Shown: positions 47,098 through 57,048, counted from the first letter of the stretch. The stretch is DNA of 64,000 bases from Yoonia sp. R2331 (GCF_041103235.1 NZ_JBGCUN010000001.1:992001-1056000); one strand, 5' to 3'. The notes: generated by a model not told the origin, from the sequence alone. Translations and numbers: made by a program.

Positions 47098-48378
47098 ATG
47101 CCACCGATTGCCGACCACCCACTTCGCTATGCGATGGCCAATGAATTGCACGCGCGGCCCTTCCCAAATGTGCAAGCGCCCAGCCGTGCCGCCTATCTGG
47201 CGATCAAGCCTGCGGAAAACGCCGCAGGCCGTGACCGCGATGCCGACCGTGCGCATCTGATTGCCTTGCTGGACCGTTTCGGCGCGCAGCACCCGCAACC
47301 CGGTGCCACGCATTACTCTGGCCAGATCGGCAAGCACACGATGAAGTGGGAAAGCCATACAGAGTTTGTCACCTACACTGTCTTTGGCGAGGGGTTGGCC
47401 GAGCGCCCGTTTGATGCGGGCACCTTTGGTGTCTTCCCACAAGACTGGCTTGACGAAGCGCCGGGAACGCGCGTCACCTCTGCGCTGATCCGGGTCGAAG
47501 TGGCCGAAGGCGATGAAGGGATCACTGACAAGGTCAAGGATTGGTTCGTGCCCGAAAGCCTTGCGATTAGCCGGGTGCTGGATGATGAACTGATCGTGGC
47601 GGCCGATTTTCGCATTGATGAAGGCGGGCACATGCGGTTTGCGGTTTTTGCGCGGCCCCAGACCGGCAGCCGCCGGGTTGGCCGCGTCTTGCAACGGCTG
47701 TGCGAAATCGAAACCTACAAGGCGATGTCGATGCTGGGCCTCAGCCGCGCGCGAAAGCTGTCGCCGCAGATGGGCGAGATGGACAAGCGCCTCACGGGAT
47801 TGCTCAGCCGGATGAGTGGCGCGCCCAGCGACCCCGCCGAGGTGCTGCAAGAACTGTTGGAAGTGTCGGCCAATCTGGAAAACATCGCAGCCCAGGCCAG
47901 TTTCCGGTTCGGGGCTACCAAGGCCTATGAACAGATCGTGCACCAACGCATTTCCGTGCTGCGCGAGGAACGGTTTCGGGGCCGCCAGACCTTTGCGGAG
48001 TTCATGATGCGGCGCTTTGATCCTGCGATGCGAACGGTCGAGGCGACAGAGGCGCGGCTGCGCACCATGTCCGACCGGGCGTTGCGGGCGGGCAATTTGC
48101 TGCGGACGCGGGTTGATGTGGAACGTTCGGCCCAGAACCAGAACCTGCTGGAAAGCATGGACAAGCGGGCCGATCTGCAGTTGCGCCTGCAACGCACGGT
48201 CGAGGGGCTGTCGGTTGTGGCGATCAGCTATTACGCCGTCAGTCTGGTGCTTTACATGACCGGACCGGTCGAAAAAGCCTTTGGCATCTCAAAAACCTTG
48301 ATGGCCGCTGGCGTGACACCAATTGTGCTGTTGTTGGTCTGGTTAATGGTCCAGCGCATCCGCAAGCATCTGGACTAG
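47098..48378 (+). CDS. DUF3422 family protein with C-terminal membrane segments
   Basis: A 426-residue protein. DHPLRYAMANELHARPF at the start is the family signature (the HARP motif region). The middle is helical, with ETYKAMSMLGLSRARKLSP and a coiled-coil region (about 230-370). Two transmembrane helices at the end (VEGLSVVAISYYAVSLVLYM and VTPIVLLLVWLMV) place it in the inner membrane with a large cytoplasmic domain. DUF3422 proteins are common in alphaproteobacteria and have no known function. It is monocistronic here, with an AT-rich leader of about 80 bases. Confidence 0.88.
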   Translation: MPPIADHPLRYAMANELHARPFPNVQAPSRAAYLAIKPAENAAGRDRDADRAHLIALLDRFGAQHPQPGATHYSGQIGKHTMKWESHTEFVTYTVFGEGLAERPFDAGTFGVFPQDWLDEAPGTRVTSALIRVEVAEGDEGITDKVKDWFVPESLAISRVLDDELIVAADFRIDEGGHMRFAVFARPQTGSRRVGRVLQRLCEIETYKAMSMLGLSRARKLSPQMGEMDKRLTGLLSRMSGAPSDPAEVLQELLEVSANLENIAAQASFRFGATKAYEQIVHQRISVLREERFRGRQTFAEFMMRRFDPAMRTVEATEARLRTMSDRALRAGNLLRTRVDVERSAQNQNLLESMDKRADLQLRLQRTVEGLSVVAISYYAVSLVLYMTGPVEKAFGISKTLMAAGVTPIVLLLVWLMVQRIRKHLD

Positions 48379-48401
48379 GGCAGGTGGGCCGATTGCCGGT
48401 T

Positions 48402-49838
48402 CTAAGCCACAGACAGGTTGAGAGTTAGAACGACAAACTCTGCCGGGCGCAGAGGTGCAAAGCCGACGTGGCAAATCAGCCGCCCGTTATCCAGATCGGC
48501 TTGAGTCATGGTCTCGCCAAGACCAACCCTGACGAAAAACGCATCAGACGCTTTGCTGCCCTGAAATGCCCCTTCGCGCCACAAGCTGTTCAGAAAGGCA
48601 TCGATATCGCGACGGATGGATTTCCAGGTGTTGGCGTCATTGGGCTCAAAGACTGCCCACTGCAGCCCCTTGTGCAATGAGGACTTTAACAGCAGCGCAA
48701 ACCGCCGCACGGGCACATAGCGGTAGTCAATGTCGCCACCCAACGTACGCGCGCCCCAGATTGCCGGACCGATGTCGCTGATCATGCGCAGGCTGTTCAC
48801 CGAAGGGCCAGCGCCGCCGCCAGTCAACGCGGCATGGTCCATTTCCGTCAGGTCGGTGGCAAACCCCGTCACGCCGCGCAGCGCGACCCCGGCAGGGGCC
48901 TTCCACACGCCGCGTGTGCTATCGGTCTGAGCCATAGCCCCGGCCACCGCGCCGCCGGGGGGCGCATAACGCAGCTGCGTCTTGATCTGCGACAGCGCTG
49001 CCGCAACCTCGGCATATTCGACCGCTAAACCGTTCAAAATCGCAAGCAGTTCGGCCGGGTCCTGCGTGCTGGCCCGCGATAGCATTTCAGTGGCATCAGG
49101 GCGGGGCCCGGCGGCTTCGACCACGCGCTGTAGTGCGGCAACCCCGGCGGTGTCCAGGACAAAACCGGGATCTGTGCCTGCGGGCGCAAGCCATGGGTAA
49201 TAGGCCGCACCAAAGCTGGGGTCGCGGCCATCAACCATGGTGTGAAAGCCGGTCAGCCTCCCTGTGATTACGTCGTGATCGGGGTCGCGATCGCGCGCCT
49301 TGTGGCCCTTGTGCACATCAATGAGGGCAAAGCGGTCGCCGTGCGTTTCACAATGGTTGAGCGTGCTTTTCAGCAACCGCGCGTAGTTCTTGCGCGACAA
49401 CAGCACCGCATCGGGGATGTTGACGATTCGGATGTCAGACCGCTCGTTCAGCCTCTTCAATCCGCTGCGCAACACTTTGCGGCGTTTGCGAACAGGGGCG
49501 AATGGCGTGCCATAGTCACCAACCGAGACGATCACACAGACACTGCCGCCGTTTGTGAAAAATTGCGCCACCGCGTGATAAAGATAGAACCGGCTATCCT
49601 TGCGCAGCCGCGCGGTCAGCGCTCCACCGCCGTTGTCCAGATCTACAGCCAACGTGGCGGGACCGCCAAAGGTGGCCTCGTAGTCTGCCAGCGACGTGAT
49701 CCGAATGGGCGCAAGGTGTGGCCCCGTTTCCGTATGACCGATCAGGCCAGTGACATCCGTGCGCACAGCGCCGATTGTGCGCGCGCCAGAGGGCACCTCT
49801 TCGATATAGACACCCGGGGCAAGCGGTTGTTCCGGCAT
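48402..49838 (-). CDS. Contractile tail-sheath-like protein (orphan)
   Basis: A 478-residue protein of the phage tail sheath family. LAPGVYIEEVPSGARTIGAV at the N-terminus and PIRITSLADYEATFGG are the sheath signatures; FYLYHAVAQFFTNGGSVCVI follows. The conserved core then reappears as RGVWKAPAGVALRGV, INYLRIF-like YRYVPVRRFALLLKSSLHKG, QWAVFEPNDANTWKSIRRD, FLNSLWREGAFQG and ETMTQADLDNGRLICHVGFA, ending APLRPAEFVV. So the parts that assemble and contract are intact. The mid region (about residues 130-300) differs from typical sheaths. ATG 49838 follows AAGGTGCAGG. No tube, baseplate, ATPase or other phage gene is nearby; it lies 28 bases after dppC, in the same direction. Confidence 0.88.
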   Translation of the reverse strand: MPEQPLAPGVYIEEVPSGARTIGAVRTDVTGLIGHTETGPHLAPIRITSLADYEATFGGPATLAVDLDNGGGALTARLRKDSRFYLYHAVAQFFTNGGSVCVIVSVGDYGTPFAPVRKRRKVLRSGLKRLNERSDIRIVNIPDAVLLSRKNYARLLKSTLNHCETHGDRFALIDVHKGHKARDRDPDHDVITGRLTGFHTMVDGRDPSFGAAYYPWLAPAGTDPGFVLDTAGVAALQRVVEAAGPRPDATEMLSRASTQDPAELLAILNGLAVEYAEVAAALSQIKTQLRYAPPGGAVAGAMAQTDSTRGVWKAPAGVALRGVTGFATDLTEMDHAALTGGGAGPSVNSLRMISDIGPAIWGARTLGGDIDYRYVPVRRFALLLKSSLHKGLQWAVFEPNDANTWKSIRRDIDAFLNSLWREGAFQGSKASDAFFVRVGLGETMTQADLDNGRLICHVGFAPLRPAEFVVLTLNLSVA

Positions 49839-49866
49839 CCTGCACCTTTGGTTTGCGAGGGCGGAA

Positions 49867-50823
49867 CTATTGCCCTCTGATCCGGGGATCAAGCGCGTCG
49901 CGCAAACCGTCCCCGATGTAATTGACCGACAATACGGTCAGTGAAATCGCAAGACCGGGCCAGACCACACGCTCTGGAAATGCGGTCATCCGGTCGACGC
50001 TATCAAACAGAATTTTCCCCCAGGTGGGGAAATCCGATGGAAAGCCAAGCCCCAGAAAGGACAGCGCACTTTCGGTGATGATTGCCGTTGCCAGCCCCAG
50101 CGTGGCGCTAACCATGATCGGCGACATGACATTGGGCAAAAGGTGCCGTGTGATCATCCGCCGGGCAGGGGTGCCGATGGACCGGGCGGCCAGAACGAAC
50201 TCGCGTTCCTTGATCGCCATCACATCGCCCCGCACGATCCGTGCAGTCTGCATCCAGCTTGTGATCCCGATACCCGTCACGATCAGAATGAAGATGCCTT
50301 GTTCCGGTCCAAAGGCTGCGCGCAAGGGATCGCGGAACAGCAGCATCATCACGAGCAGAAGCGGCAGGATTGGCAGCGACAGCACCAGATCGGTGAACCG
50401 CATCAGCAGGCCGTCCAAACGCCGGAAATACCCCGCAAGCACACCGATAAACGTGCCAATCAACACCGCCAGGATCATCGCGGTCCAGCCCACGGCCAGC
50501 GAAATCCGCCCGCCCTGCATGGTATTGGCCATGATGTCGCGGCCCAGATGATCGGTCCCCATCGGTCGGGCCCAGCTTGTCTTGGCGTCGCTATCGAAAA
50601 TCGCCATGTAAATCGGCCGCACGTCCTTGTTGCGAATGTCCAACTTGCCGGGGTCTACATCCCAAACCATCGGACCAAAGGCGCAAAAGAGGGTAATGAA
50701 AATCAGGAACCCCAGCCCCATGACAGCACCCTTGTGCGTCTTGAACTGGTCCCAGACATCCAGCCATTGATTGCGCGGCTTTGTCAGCTCTTCCACAGCG
50801 GTATCGACGGCTTGATCAGTCAT
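49867..50823 (-). CDS. Peptide/opine ABC transporter permease, DppC type
   Basis: A 318-residue inner-membrane permease with an N-terminal cytoplasmic tail. MGTDHLGRDIMANTMQGGRI near residue 95 and the EAA-type loop REFVLAARSIGTPARRMITR near 205 mark the DppC family. It pairs with the DppB-type permease. The start at 50823 overlaps the dppB stop by 8 bases. It is followed at 28 bases by the tail-sheath gene. Confidence 0.92.
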   Translation of the reverse strand: MTDQAVDTAVEELTKPRNQWLDVWDQFKTHKGAVMGLGFLIFITLFCAFGPMVWDVDPGKLDIRNKDVRPIYMAIFDSDAKTSWARPMGTDHLGRDIMANTMQGGRISLAVGWTAMILAVLIGTFIGVLAGYFRRLDGLLMRFTDLVLSLPILPLLLVMMLLFRDPLRAAFGPEQGIFILIVTGIGITSWMQTARIVRGDVMAIKEREFVLAARSIGTPARRMITRHLLPNVMSPIMVSATLGLATAIITESALSFLGLGFPSDFPTWGKILFDSVDRMTAFPERVVWPGLAISLTVLSVNYIGDGLRDALDPRIRGQ

Positions 50824-51823
50824 AGCGGATCCTCGGGTCCAGAATGCCGTAAAGGATATCGGCAATCAGGTTCATCATCACGATCAGCACCGCCAGCAGG
50901 AAGGTGATCGTCATCACCATCGGGATATCAGAGCCCTGCAGTGCGATAATCAGAAGCTGGCCCAGACCGTTCACCTTGAAAATCTGCTCGGTGATAATCG
51001 CACCGCCAAAGATGCTGGGGATCCCCAGCGCGATCACGGTAATCACCGGGATCATCGAATTCCGCAGCACGTGCTTTAGGACCACGACGCTCTCCGTCAT
51101 GCCTTTCGCGCGGGCGGTGCGCACATAGTCCTGCCCCAGATTGTCCAGCATCGAGGCGCGCATATAGCGGCTGACCTGTGCCGTGGTCTGCAGGGCCAGC
51201 ACCATCACCGGCATCACCATCTGTTGCAGCTGCACTTTGAAGGTCGCCCATGAATTGACCACATGGGTCGTGTCATAAATCGACGGCAGCCAGCCCAGTT
51301 GCACCGAAAAGATGACGATCAGGACAACTCCGGAAAAGAATGGCGGCACGGAAAAGCCGATCATCGACACGAAGGTGCCGACATTGTCGAAAACCGAATA
51401 CTGCCGGTAGGCGCTGATGATGCCGATGGGCAGGGCGATCAGCACGCCGACGACATAGGACATGCCCACGACCCACAGGGTCTGGGGCATCCGCTCTGCA
51501 ATCGTGTCAAAGACCGGGCTGCGGGACTGAAAGCTGATGATCCGCTGCGCGCCATCGGCGAAATTGGTGCCAAAGGCACCGTCGATCCAATATTGTGGCT
51601 CTACTATAAAGAACTGCTTGAGCCACAGCGGAAAGCGCACCCACCACGGCTCACCCAGTCCCAATGCAAGGCGCATCTTTTCCTTCACCTCGGGCGGAAT
51701 GGTCAGTGGCATCTGCGCCATCGGGTCGCCCGGGGCGAGCTCCAGCAACATGAAAATGACAAACGCAATGAACAAAAGCGTCGGGATCGACAAAAGCAAT
51801 CTACGGATGGTGTAGGTCAGCAT
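50816..51823 (-). CDS. Peptide/opine ABC transporter permease, DppB type
   Basis: A 335-residue permease with six helices. MLTYTIRRLLLSIPTLLFIA is the DppB-type start; QDYVRTARAKGMTESVVVLK near residue 230 is the EAA loop contacting the ATPases; and GGAIITEQIFKVNGLGQLL is conserved in the family. It follows the binding-protein gene after a 106-base gap with two hairpins, so its level may be lower than that of the binding protein. Confidence 0.92.
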   Translation of the reverse strand: MLTYTIRRLLLSIPTLLFIAFVIFMLLELAPGDPMAQMPLTIPPEVKEKMRLALGLGEPWWVRFPLWLKQFFIVEPQYWIDGAFGTNFADGAQRIISFQSRSPVFDTIAERMPQTLWVVGMSYVVGVLIALPIGIISAYRQYSVFDNVGTFVSMIGFSVPPFFSGVVLIVIFSVQLGWLPSIYDTTHVVNSWATFKVQLQQMVMPVMVLALQTTAQVSRYMRASMLDNLGQDYVRTARAKGMTESVVVLKHVLRNSMIPVITVIALGIPSIFGGAIITEQIFKVNGLGQLLIIALQGSDIPMVMTITFLLAVLIVMMNLIADILYGILDPRIRYD

Positions 51824-51860
51824 CAGCGGCGCCTTGGTTCAGTGGTTTGGTCGGTGCGGG

Positions 51861-51919
51861 GTCGGATGGGCATTGCTGCCCACCCGTATGGTTTGGGGTA
51901 GGCCGGGGTTTACCCCGGC
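51861..51919 (-). promoter_or_regulatory. Two tandem hairpins between binding protein and dppB genes
   Basis: On the minus strand GCCGGGG (51902-51908) pairs with CCCCGGC (51913-51919) around TTTA, and TGGGCA (51867-51872) pairs with TGCCCA (51877-51882) around TTGC, the latter extendable by GG/CC past one mismatch. They fill the space after the binding-protein stop and should stabilise that transcript or cause partial termination. Confidence 0.55.
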
Positions 51920-51929
51920 ACCACCTTGA

Positions 51930-53648
51930 TCACTCGGTGCGATACCAGTCAGCGACGTTCCACAGCTCTGAATCCCACGTGTTCAGGATCACACCACCAA
52001 GGGTGTTGGCGTGGGCCGACACACGACCGCGATCAACAAGCGGAACGATGGTCATGCTGTCTTTGGTCAGCATGTCGTTCATCGCACGAGCAATCTCGCC
52101 GCGCTTGTCAAGGTCAGCGGTCTGTGCCAATTCGTCGATCATCGCGTCGTATGCAGGATCGCAGAAGCGGTTGATGTTTTCACCCTGCCACTGGCTGTCA
52201 GGCTTCGGCTCGTTGCCACAGCGATAGGCCGCCAGATAGGCTTGTGGGTCGGTGCCGTCAAAGTTGTTGGCGTACATTTCCACGTCCGCATAGAACTTCT
52301 GGAAGGTGTCAGGCGAACCCGGATCACCACCAAAGAACACGGATGCATCAATGTTGCGCAACTCGGTTTCAACACCGATTTCGCTCCACCATTCCTTGAT
52401 CAGCGCCTGGAAGTCCTGACGGACGGCGTTGGTCGAGGTCTGGTACAGGATGCGCAGTTCAACACCATCCTTTTCGCGGATGCCATCACCGTTGCTATCA
52501 ACCCAGCCGGCTTCTTCCAGCATCGCGTTCGCACCGGCGATATCCTGTGTCAGGCAGCCGGTGTTGTCGGATGCATAGATCGCAGGTCCGGGGACAAGGT
52601 TACAGGTCGGACGACCGGCCTGACCATAGCCCACTTCAACCAGCAATTCGCGGTCAATCGCCATGGACAGCGCTGTACGCACGGCCTGATCGCTCAGGAA
52701 TGGATGTGGCTCTGCCACGGTCGACCGAACGCCTTCGGGCAGATCAGGCGATGGGTTGGTCAGGTTCATTTCCAGACGCTCAACCAATGTGCCGAATGCA
52801 GAGACCGGCGTGCCGACGCCTGCGGCTGCCATGGAAGAGATGACATCAGGTGCCAGCTGCAGGTTCCAGGCATAGTCAAACTCGCCCGTTTCCAGAACCG
52901 AACGGCCAGCAGCAGTTGCGTCACCACCGCCTTTGAACGTCAGCGAAGCGAAAGCAGGCTTGCCTTCTTCGCGGAAGTTCTCGTTCGCAACACCGGTCCA
53001 CACGTCATTGGTGCGGAATTCGGTGACAACAAAAGGGCCCGTGCCGATAGGCATAAAGTTGGCGTCGGTACACTCAGGTGCTTTGGCGCCCATGCAGTCC
53101 GCGAACTGAGCGGCCTGAATGATCGGCGACTGACCACCCATGAAGGGGCCGTAGGGGTTTGGTGTTGGCTTATCAAATGTCACCGTGACGGTCAGATCGT
53201 CCACAATGGACACATCCGTGACACCGTCAAACTTTGCGCCCTGTGCGCAGCCGCCTTCGGGGTCCATGCAATAGTCAGCTGTGAACTTGACGTCGGTCGA
53301 GGTGACAGGTGTGCCATCGGACCAGACCAGCCCCTCTTTCAGCTTCCAGGTGATCTGGGTCAGGTCCTCGGACACGCCGCCATTGGCAACGGTCGGGATT
53401 TCTGCGGCCAGATAGGGGATCAGCGCGCCGGTTTCGTCATACCGACCCAGCGGCTCGATCACGAGGCTGGCAGCTTCAATTTCCTTTGTGCCGCCAGACA
53501 GGTAGGGGTTCAGGATTGATGGCGCTTGCCAATAGATGATCTTCAGCTCGCCGTCGCGGCCCCGCTCACCTTCGTGACCGTCGGCATAGGCCATCGGCGC
53601 AAGGGCAAGCGACGCGGCAGCGCCAAGCATTGCTGTTTTGAGTTTCAT
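51930..53648 (-). CDS. Periplasmic peptide/opine-binding protein of the ABC importer
   Basis: A 572-residue type II binding protein (SBP_bac_5) with a Sec signal [20 protein letters not shown]. Family motifs: ILNPYLSGGTKEIEAASLVI, WSDGTPVTSTDVKFTADYC and AVRTALSMAIDRELLVEVGY. Four or more cysteines in the mature part could form disulfides. The ATG at 53646-53648 overlaps the stop of the upstream ATPase gene (TAATG). It is the specificity component of the importer; whether the ligand is a peptide, an opine or an N-substituted amino acid is unknown. Confidence 0.9.
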   Translation of the reverse strand: MKLKTAMLGAAASLALAPMAYADGHEGERGRDGELKIIYWQAPSILNPYLSGGTKEIEAASLVIEPLGRYDETGALIPYLAAEIPTVANGGVSEDLTQITWKLKEGLVWSDGTPVTSTDVKFTADYCMDPEGGCAQGAKFDGVTDVSIVDDLTVTVTFDKPTPNPYGPFMGGQSPIIQAAQFADCMGAKAPECTDANFMPIGTGPFVVTEFRTNDVWTGVANENFREEGKPAFASLTFKGGGDATAAGRSVLETGEFDYAWNLQLAPDVISSMAAAGVGTPVSAFGTLVERLEMNLTNPSPDLPEGVRSTVAEPHPFLSDQAVRTALSMAIDRELLVEVGYGQAGRPTCNLVPGPAIYASDNTGCLTQDIAGANAMLEEAGWVDSNGDGIREKDGVELRILYQTSTNAVRQDFQALIKEWWSEIGVETELRNIDASVFFGGDPGSPDTFQKFYADVEMYANNFDGTDPQAYLAAYRCGNEPKPDSQWQGENINRFCDPAYDAMIDELAQTADLDKRGEIARAMNDMLTKDSMTIVPLVDRGRVSAHANTLGGVILNTWDSELWNVADWYRTE

Positions 53649-54697
53649 TATCCATTCTCCTTGTTGGACGCTCTTGAAGCCTCGGTTCCTGCGGTTTGGC
53701 CCGCAGTGTCATTGTATAGGTGGCAGGCGACAAAGCGCCCGGGCTGAACCTCGTATGTGGCGGGCTCAGCTTGTTTGCAGATATCCATGACCGCCGGGCA
53801 ACGGGTGCAGAAATTGCAGCCTTTGGGCGGGTTTGACGGACTTGGCACATCCCCTTGCAGGATGATCCGTTCGCGCGTGCTGGCCAGCGCCGGATCGGGT
53901 TCGGGCACCGCAGACAGCAGCGCCTTGGTGTAGGGGTGTAACGGGTCGGAATAAAGGCTTTCACGGGGGGACAATTCCACCACCTTGCCCAGATACATCA
54001 CCGCAACCCGTGTCGCGATATGGCGCACCATCGACAGATCGTGGCTGATAAACAAATAGGTCAGGCCGAATTTTTCCTGCAGGTCTTCCAGCAGGTTCAC
54101 CACCTGCGCCTGAATGGACACATCCAGCGCTGCTATCGGCTCATCACAGACGATAAATTTAGGGTTCAGCGCCAGAGCGCGGGCAATCCCGATCCGCTGA
54201 CGTTGGCCGCCTGAAAAGGCATGTGGATAACGCTTGGCAAATTTTCGGTTCAGCCCGACCGCATCCATCAGCTCGGCCACTTTTTCGCGTTTTTCCGCCT
54301 CGGACATGGTGCTGTGTTCGTCCAGCGGTTCCTTGATGATCGCCTCGACCGTCATGCGCGGGTTCAGGCTGGCCTGCGGGTCTTGAAACACCATCTGCAT
54401 GGTGGGCCGCATGGTGCGCAGGTCCGGCTGCGGCACATCGCCAATCTCACGCCCGTCAATGCTGATCTGACCGCTGGTAATGTCATAAAGCCGCAGCACC
54501 GCGCGCCCGCAGGTCGACTTGCCACAGCCGCTTTCGCCGACAAGGCCCAGCGTCTCGCCCTCAAAAACGTCAAAACTGACGCCGTCAACGGCCTTTACCT
54601 CTCCCACGCGGCGTCGGAACAGGCCGGCGTAGATCGGGAAATGCATCTTAAGGTCGCGCACGCTGACCAATGGGGCAGGGGGTCGATCCAGCATCAC
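53648..54697 (-). CDS. Peptide/opine ABC transporter ATPase, DppF type
   Basis: A 349-residue ATPase. Walker [15 protein letters not shown] near residue 54, signature [20 protein letters not shown], Walker [19 protein letters not shown]. The C-terminal [20 protein letters not shown] is the cysteine cluster usual in DppF/OppF. It pairs with the DppD-type ATPase encoded upstream; the two genes overlap by 4 bases (start at 54697, upstream stop at 54694). It energises import. Confidence 0.93.
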   Translation of the reverse strand: MMLDRPPAPLVSVRDLKMHFPIYAGLFRRRVGEVKAVDGVSFDVFEGETLGLVGESGCGKSTCGRAVLRLYDITSGQISIDGREIGDVPQPDLRTMRPTMQMVFQDPQASLNPRMTVEAIIKEPLDEHSTMSEAEKREKVAELMDAVGLNRKFAKRYPHAFSGGQRQRIGIARALALNPKFIVCDEPIAALDVSIQAQVVNLLEDLQEKFGLTYLFISHDLSMVRHIATRVAVMYLGKVVELSPRESLYSDPLHPYTKALLSAVPEPDPALASTRERIILQGDVPSPSNPPKGCNFCTRCPAVMDICKQAEPATYEVQPGRFVACHLYNDTAGQTAGTEASRASNKENG

Positions 54698-55680
54698 ATC
54701 TCTTCCGCGTGGAAACAGGCGACATCATGGCCTTCGCCCACGTCATATCGGCGCGGGTTTTCCTTGGCGCATCGGTCAAATGCGGCGTCACACCGATCAA
54801 GGAACGGGCAGGCCATTGGCGCACCCGCCAAAATCGGCGGCTGGCCTTCAATGATTGTCAGCCGCTTTTCGCGTGTGCCAGAAATCTTGGGGATCGTTGT
54901 GAGCAGCGCCTTGGTGTAGGGGTGCCCGGGGTTGCCGAACAATTCGCGCACAGGCGCATGTTCGACCACTTGGCCACCATACATGACCATCACACGGTCA
55001 GCGATACCCGCAATCACGCCAAGGTCATGGGTGATCCAGATCACCGCCATGCCCAGCTTGTCGCGCAACTCTTTCATCAATTCCAGAATCTGCGCCTGAA
55101 TGGTCACATCCAGCGCCGTTGTCGGTTCATCCGCGATCAGCACCTTGGGATCACAGGCCAGCGCTATGGCAATCATCACCCGCTGCCGCATCCCACCTGA
55201 AAACTGGTGCGGGTAGTCCTGCAGGCGTTGGGCCGCATCAGGAATGCCGACCAGCTCCAGCAGTTCCTTGGCACGCACTGCGGCCTGCTTTTTGGTCATG
55301 CCCATATGCTTGCGCAACGGTTCGGCCAACTGCATGCCAACGGTAAAAACCGGGTTGAGCGATGTCATCGGATCCTGAAACACAAACCCGATCTTGCCGC
55401 CACGCACCGCGCGCAATCCTTCGGGATCAAGCTGCAACAAATCCTTGCCATCAAATGTCACAGTTCCGCCGCGCACATCCGCAGGCGGAGAGGGCAACAG
55501 CCCCAGCAGCGACATCATCGTGACCGATTTTCCCGACCCGCTTTCGCCCACGACGCCCAGCAACTCACCGGGGCGCAGGTCGAACGACACGTCATTCACG
55601 GCATGCACTTCGCCGCCTCGTGTCTGGAATACAGTTTTGAGATCCCGGACATCCAGGACAGGCAGCGCCCCATCGGGCAT
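54694..55680 (-). CDS. Peptide/opine ABC transporter ATPase, DppD type
   Basis: A 328-residue ATPase, first gene of the importer operon. Walker [18 protein letters not shown] near residue 44, signature [16 protein letters not shown], Walker [21 protein letters not shown], and the C-terminal [18 protein letters not shown] cysteine cluster. The frame is open back to 55794, but ATG 55680 has a GGGAGG site 7 bases in front and gives the family N-terminus. It is divergent from argE with about 200 bases between them, which must hold both promoters. Confidence 0.92.
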   Translation of the reverse strand: MPDGALPVLDVRDLKTVFQTRGGEVHAVNDVSFDLRPGELLGVVGESGSGKSVTMMSLLGLLPSPPADVRGGTVTFDGKDLLQLDPEGLRAVRGGKIGFVFQDPMTSLNPVFTVGMQLAEPLRKHMGMTKKQAAVRAKELLELVGIPDAAQRLQDYPHQFSGGMRQRVMIAIALACDPKVLIADEPTTALDVTIQAQILELMKELRDKLGMAVIWITHDLGVIAGIADRVMVMYGGQVVEHAPVRELFGNPGHPYTKALLTTIPKISGTREKRLTIIEGQPPILAGAPMACPFLDRCDAAFDRCAKENPRRYDVGEGHDVACFHAEEM

Positions 55681-55881
55681 GAACGCACCTCCCAAGTGGT
55701 TCAGACGATTGTTATATTTGCATCCGTCGTTGCGCGGACTTGCAATGCGGTTCACGCTAACACGGAAATTCAGACCCGCAAGCCATTTCCACATTGCGTT
55801 GATCTGCCCTTACGGCAAGACTGGTGTGGCGCTGGTTTCTGCATCACCCTGCAAGCGTTTTCAGCCCTTGAGATATTGGAC

Positions 55882-57048
55882 ATGCCCATGCCACTGACCG
55901 CCCGTGACCTCATGGACCGCCTTGTCGGATTCCCGACCGTCAGCCGCGACAGCAACCTCGAATTGATCGACTTTGTCGCGGATTATTTGGATGGATTCGG
56001 TATCAAATCGGTGCGTGTCCCCAATGAAGACGGAACCAAGGCGGCCCTTTACGCACATGTGGGGCCAGACGTGGATGGCGGCGTGGTCCTGTCGGGCCAC
56101 ACCGATGTCGTGCCGGTGGATGGGCAGGCATGGGACACCGATCCTTTCACCGTGACCGAAAAGGATGGCAAGCTCTTCGGGCGCGGCACCTGCGATATGA
56201 AAGGCTTTGACGCACTGGCTTTATCCGCCGTGCCGTTGGCCTTGGAATGCGGCCTTAAACGTCCGCTGCAAATCGCGCTCAGCTACGACGAAGAGGTCGG
56301 GTGCCTTGGTGCGCCACCAATGATCGACCACATGGTTGCCCACGGCATGCCGCGTGCCGATACCGTGCTGGTGGGCGAACCCTCGATGATGAAAGTCGTG
56401 ACCGGCCACAAGGGCGGCATAGGCTACAATATGCACTTTCAGGGTTTCGAGGTGCATTCCTCGATCGCCTATCAAGGCGTTTCTGCGATCATGATGGCCG
56501 CCAAGCTGATTGACTGGGCCAATCAGGTGAACGCCGAGAATGCAGCGCAGACGCCTAACACCCTGTCCGCCCCTTTTGATCCACCTTACACAACCTTGCA
56601 CGTGGGCCAGATCACCGGCGGTACCGCCCATAATATCACCGCCAAAGACTGCCACTTTGGCTTTGATTTCCGCCTTGTCCCCGGCGATGACATTGCGCAA
56701 TGGAAGGCGCGGTTTGACGCGAAAATTGCCGAACTCGCAGCCGAGATGAAAGCAATCCGACCAGAGGCTGGCATCACGGCCACGCAGTACTTTGGCCTGC
56801 CGGGCCTTGTGCCAGAGGATATGGGAAGTGCCGAAGAACTCGCCCGGCGTCTGACCGGCGACAATTCCCAAAACGTGGTGAGCTACGGAACAGAGGCGGG
56901 CCAATTTCAGGAACGCGGATATTCGGCTGTGGTCTGCGGTCCCGGTGACATTGCACAGGCGCATCAGCCTAACGAGTTCATCACCGTCGACCAGTTTCAG
57001 CAGGGCGAGGCGTTTATCGCCCGTCTGGTGGATACGCTCGCCGCATGA
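55882..57048 (+). CDS. argE: Acetylornithine deacetylase-like M20 peptidase
   Basis: A 388-residue zinc enzyme. The metal ligands and catalytic residues are seen in LSGHTDVVPVDG, RGTCDMKGFDAL, YDEEVGC, VLVGEPSMM and AHQPNEF. It matches ArgE (N-acetylornithine to ornithine and acetate), with the family lid domain in the middle. The frame is open far upstream over dppD, but the signature begins near ATG 55882 (ATG 55888 is an alternative). The stop overlaps the next gene (ATGA). Beside a peptide/opine importer it may hydrolyse an imported N-acyl amino acid and not take part in arginine synthesis. Confidence 0.88.
   Translation: MPMPLTARDLMDRLVGFPTVSRDSNLELIDFVADYLDGFGIKSVRVPNEDGTKAALYAHVGPDVDGGVVLSGHTDVVPVDGQAWDTDPFTVTEKDGKLFGRGTCDMKGFDALALSAVPLALECGLKRPLQIALSYDEEVGCLGAPPMIDHMVAHGMPRADTVLVGEPSMMKVVTGHKGGIGYNMHFQGFEVHSSIAYQGVSAIMMAAKLIDWANQVNAENAAQTPNTLSAPFDPPYTTLHVGQITGGTAHNITAKDCHFGFDFRLVPGDDIAQWKARFDAKIAELAAEMKAIRPEAGITATQYFGLPGLVPEDMGSAEELARRLTGDNSQNVVSYGTEAGQFQERGYSAVVCGPGDIAQAHQPNEFITVDQFQQGEAFIARLVDTLAA

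Noticed and set aside
48402-49838. A prophage or gene-transfer-agent island around the sheath gene
   Set aside because: No integrase, att repeats, capsid, terminase or tail partner is present, flanking genes are metabolic, and known Rhodobacterales transfer agents lack a sheath.
52011-53519. A 502-codon open frame opposite the peptide-binding protein gene
   Set aside because: Same reason: the minus strand encodes a clear SBP_bac_5 protein with a signal peptide; the antisense protein has no recognisable domains.
55207-55881. N-terminal extension of the argE frame over dppD
   Set aside because: The first 225 codons lie antisense to a confident ATPase gene; the peptidase family begins only near 55882.
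55681-55881. Sigma-70 promoter elements between dppD and argE
   Set aside because: A TATAAC-like box exists on the minus strand, but no -35 element stands at proper spacing; I could not support a specific promoter.
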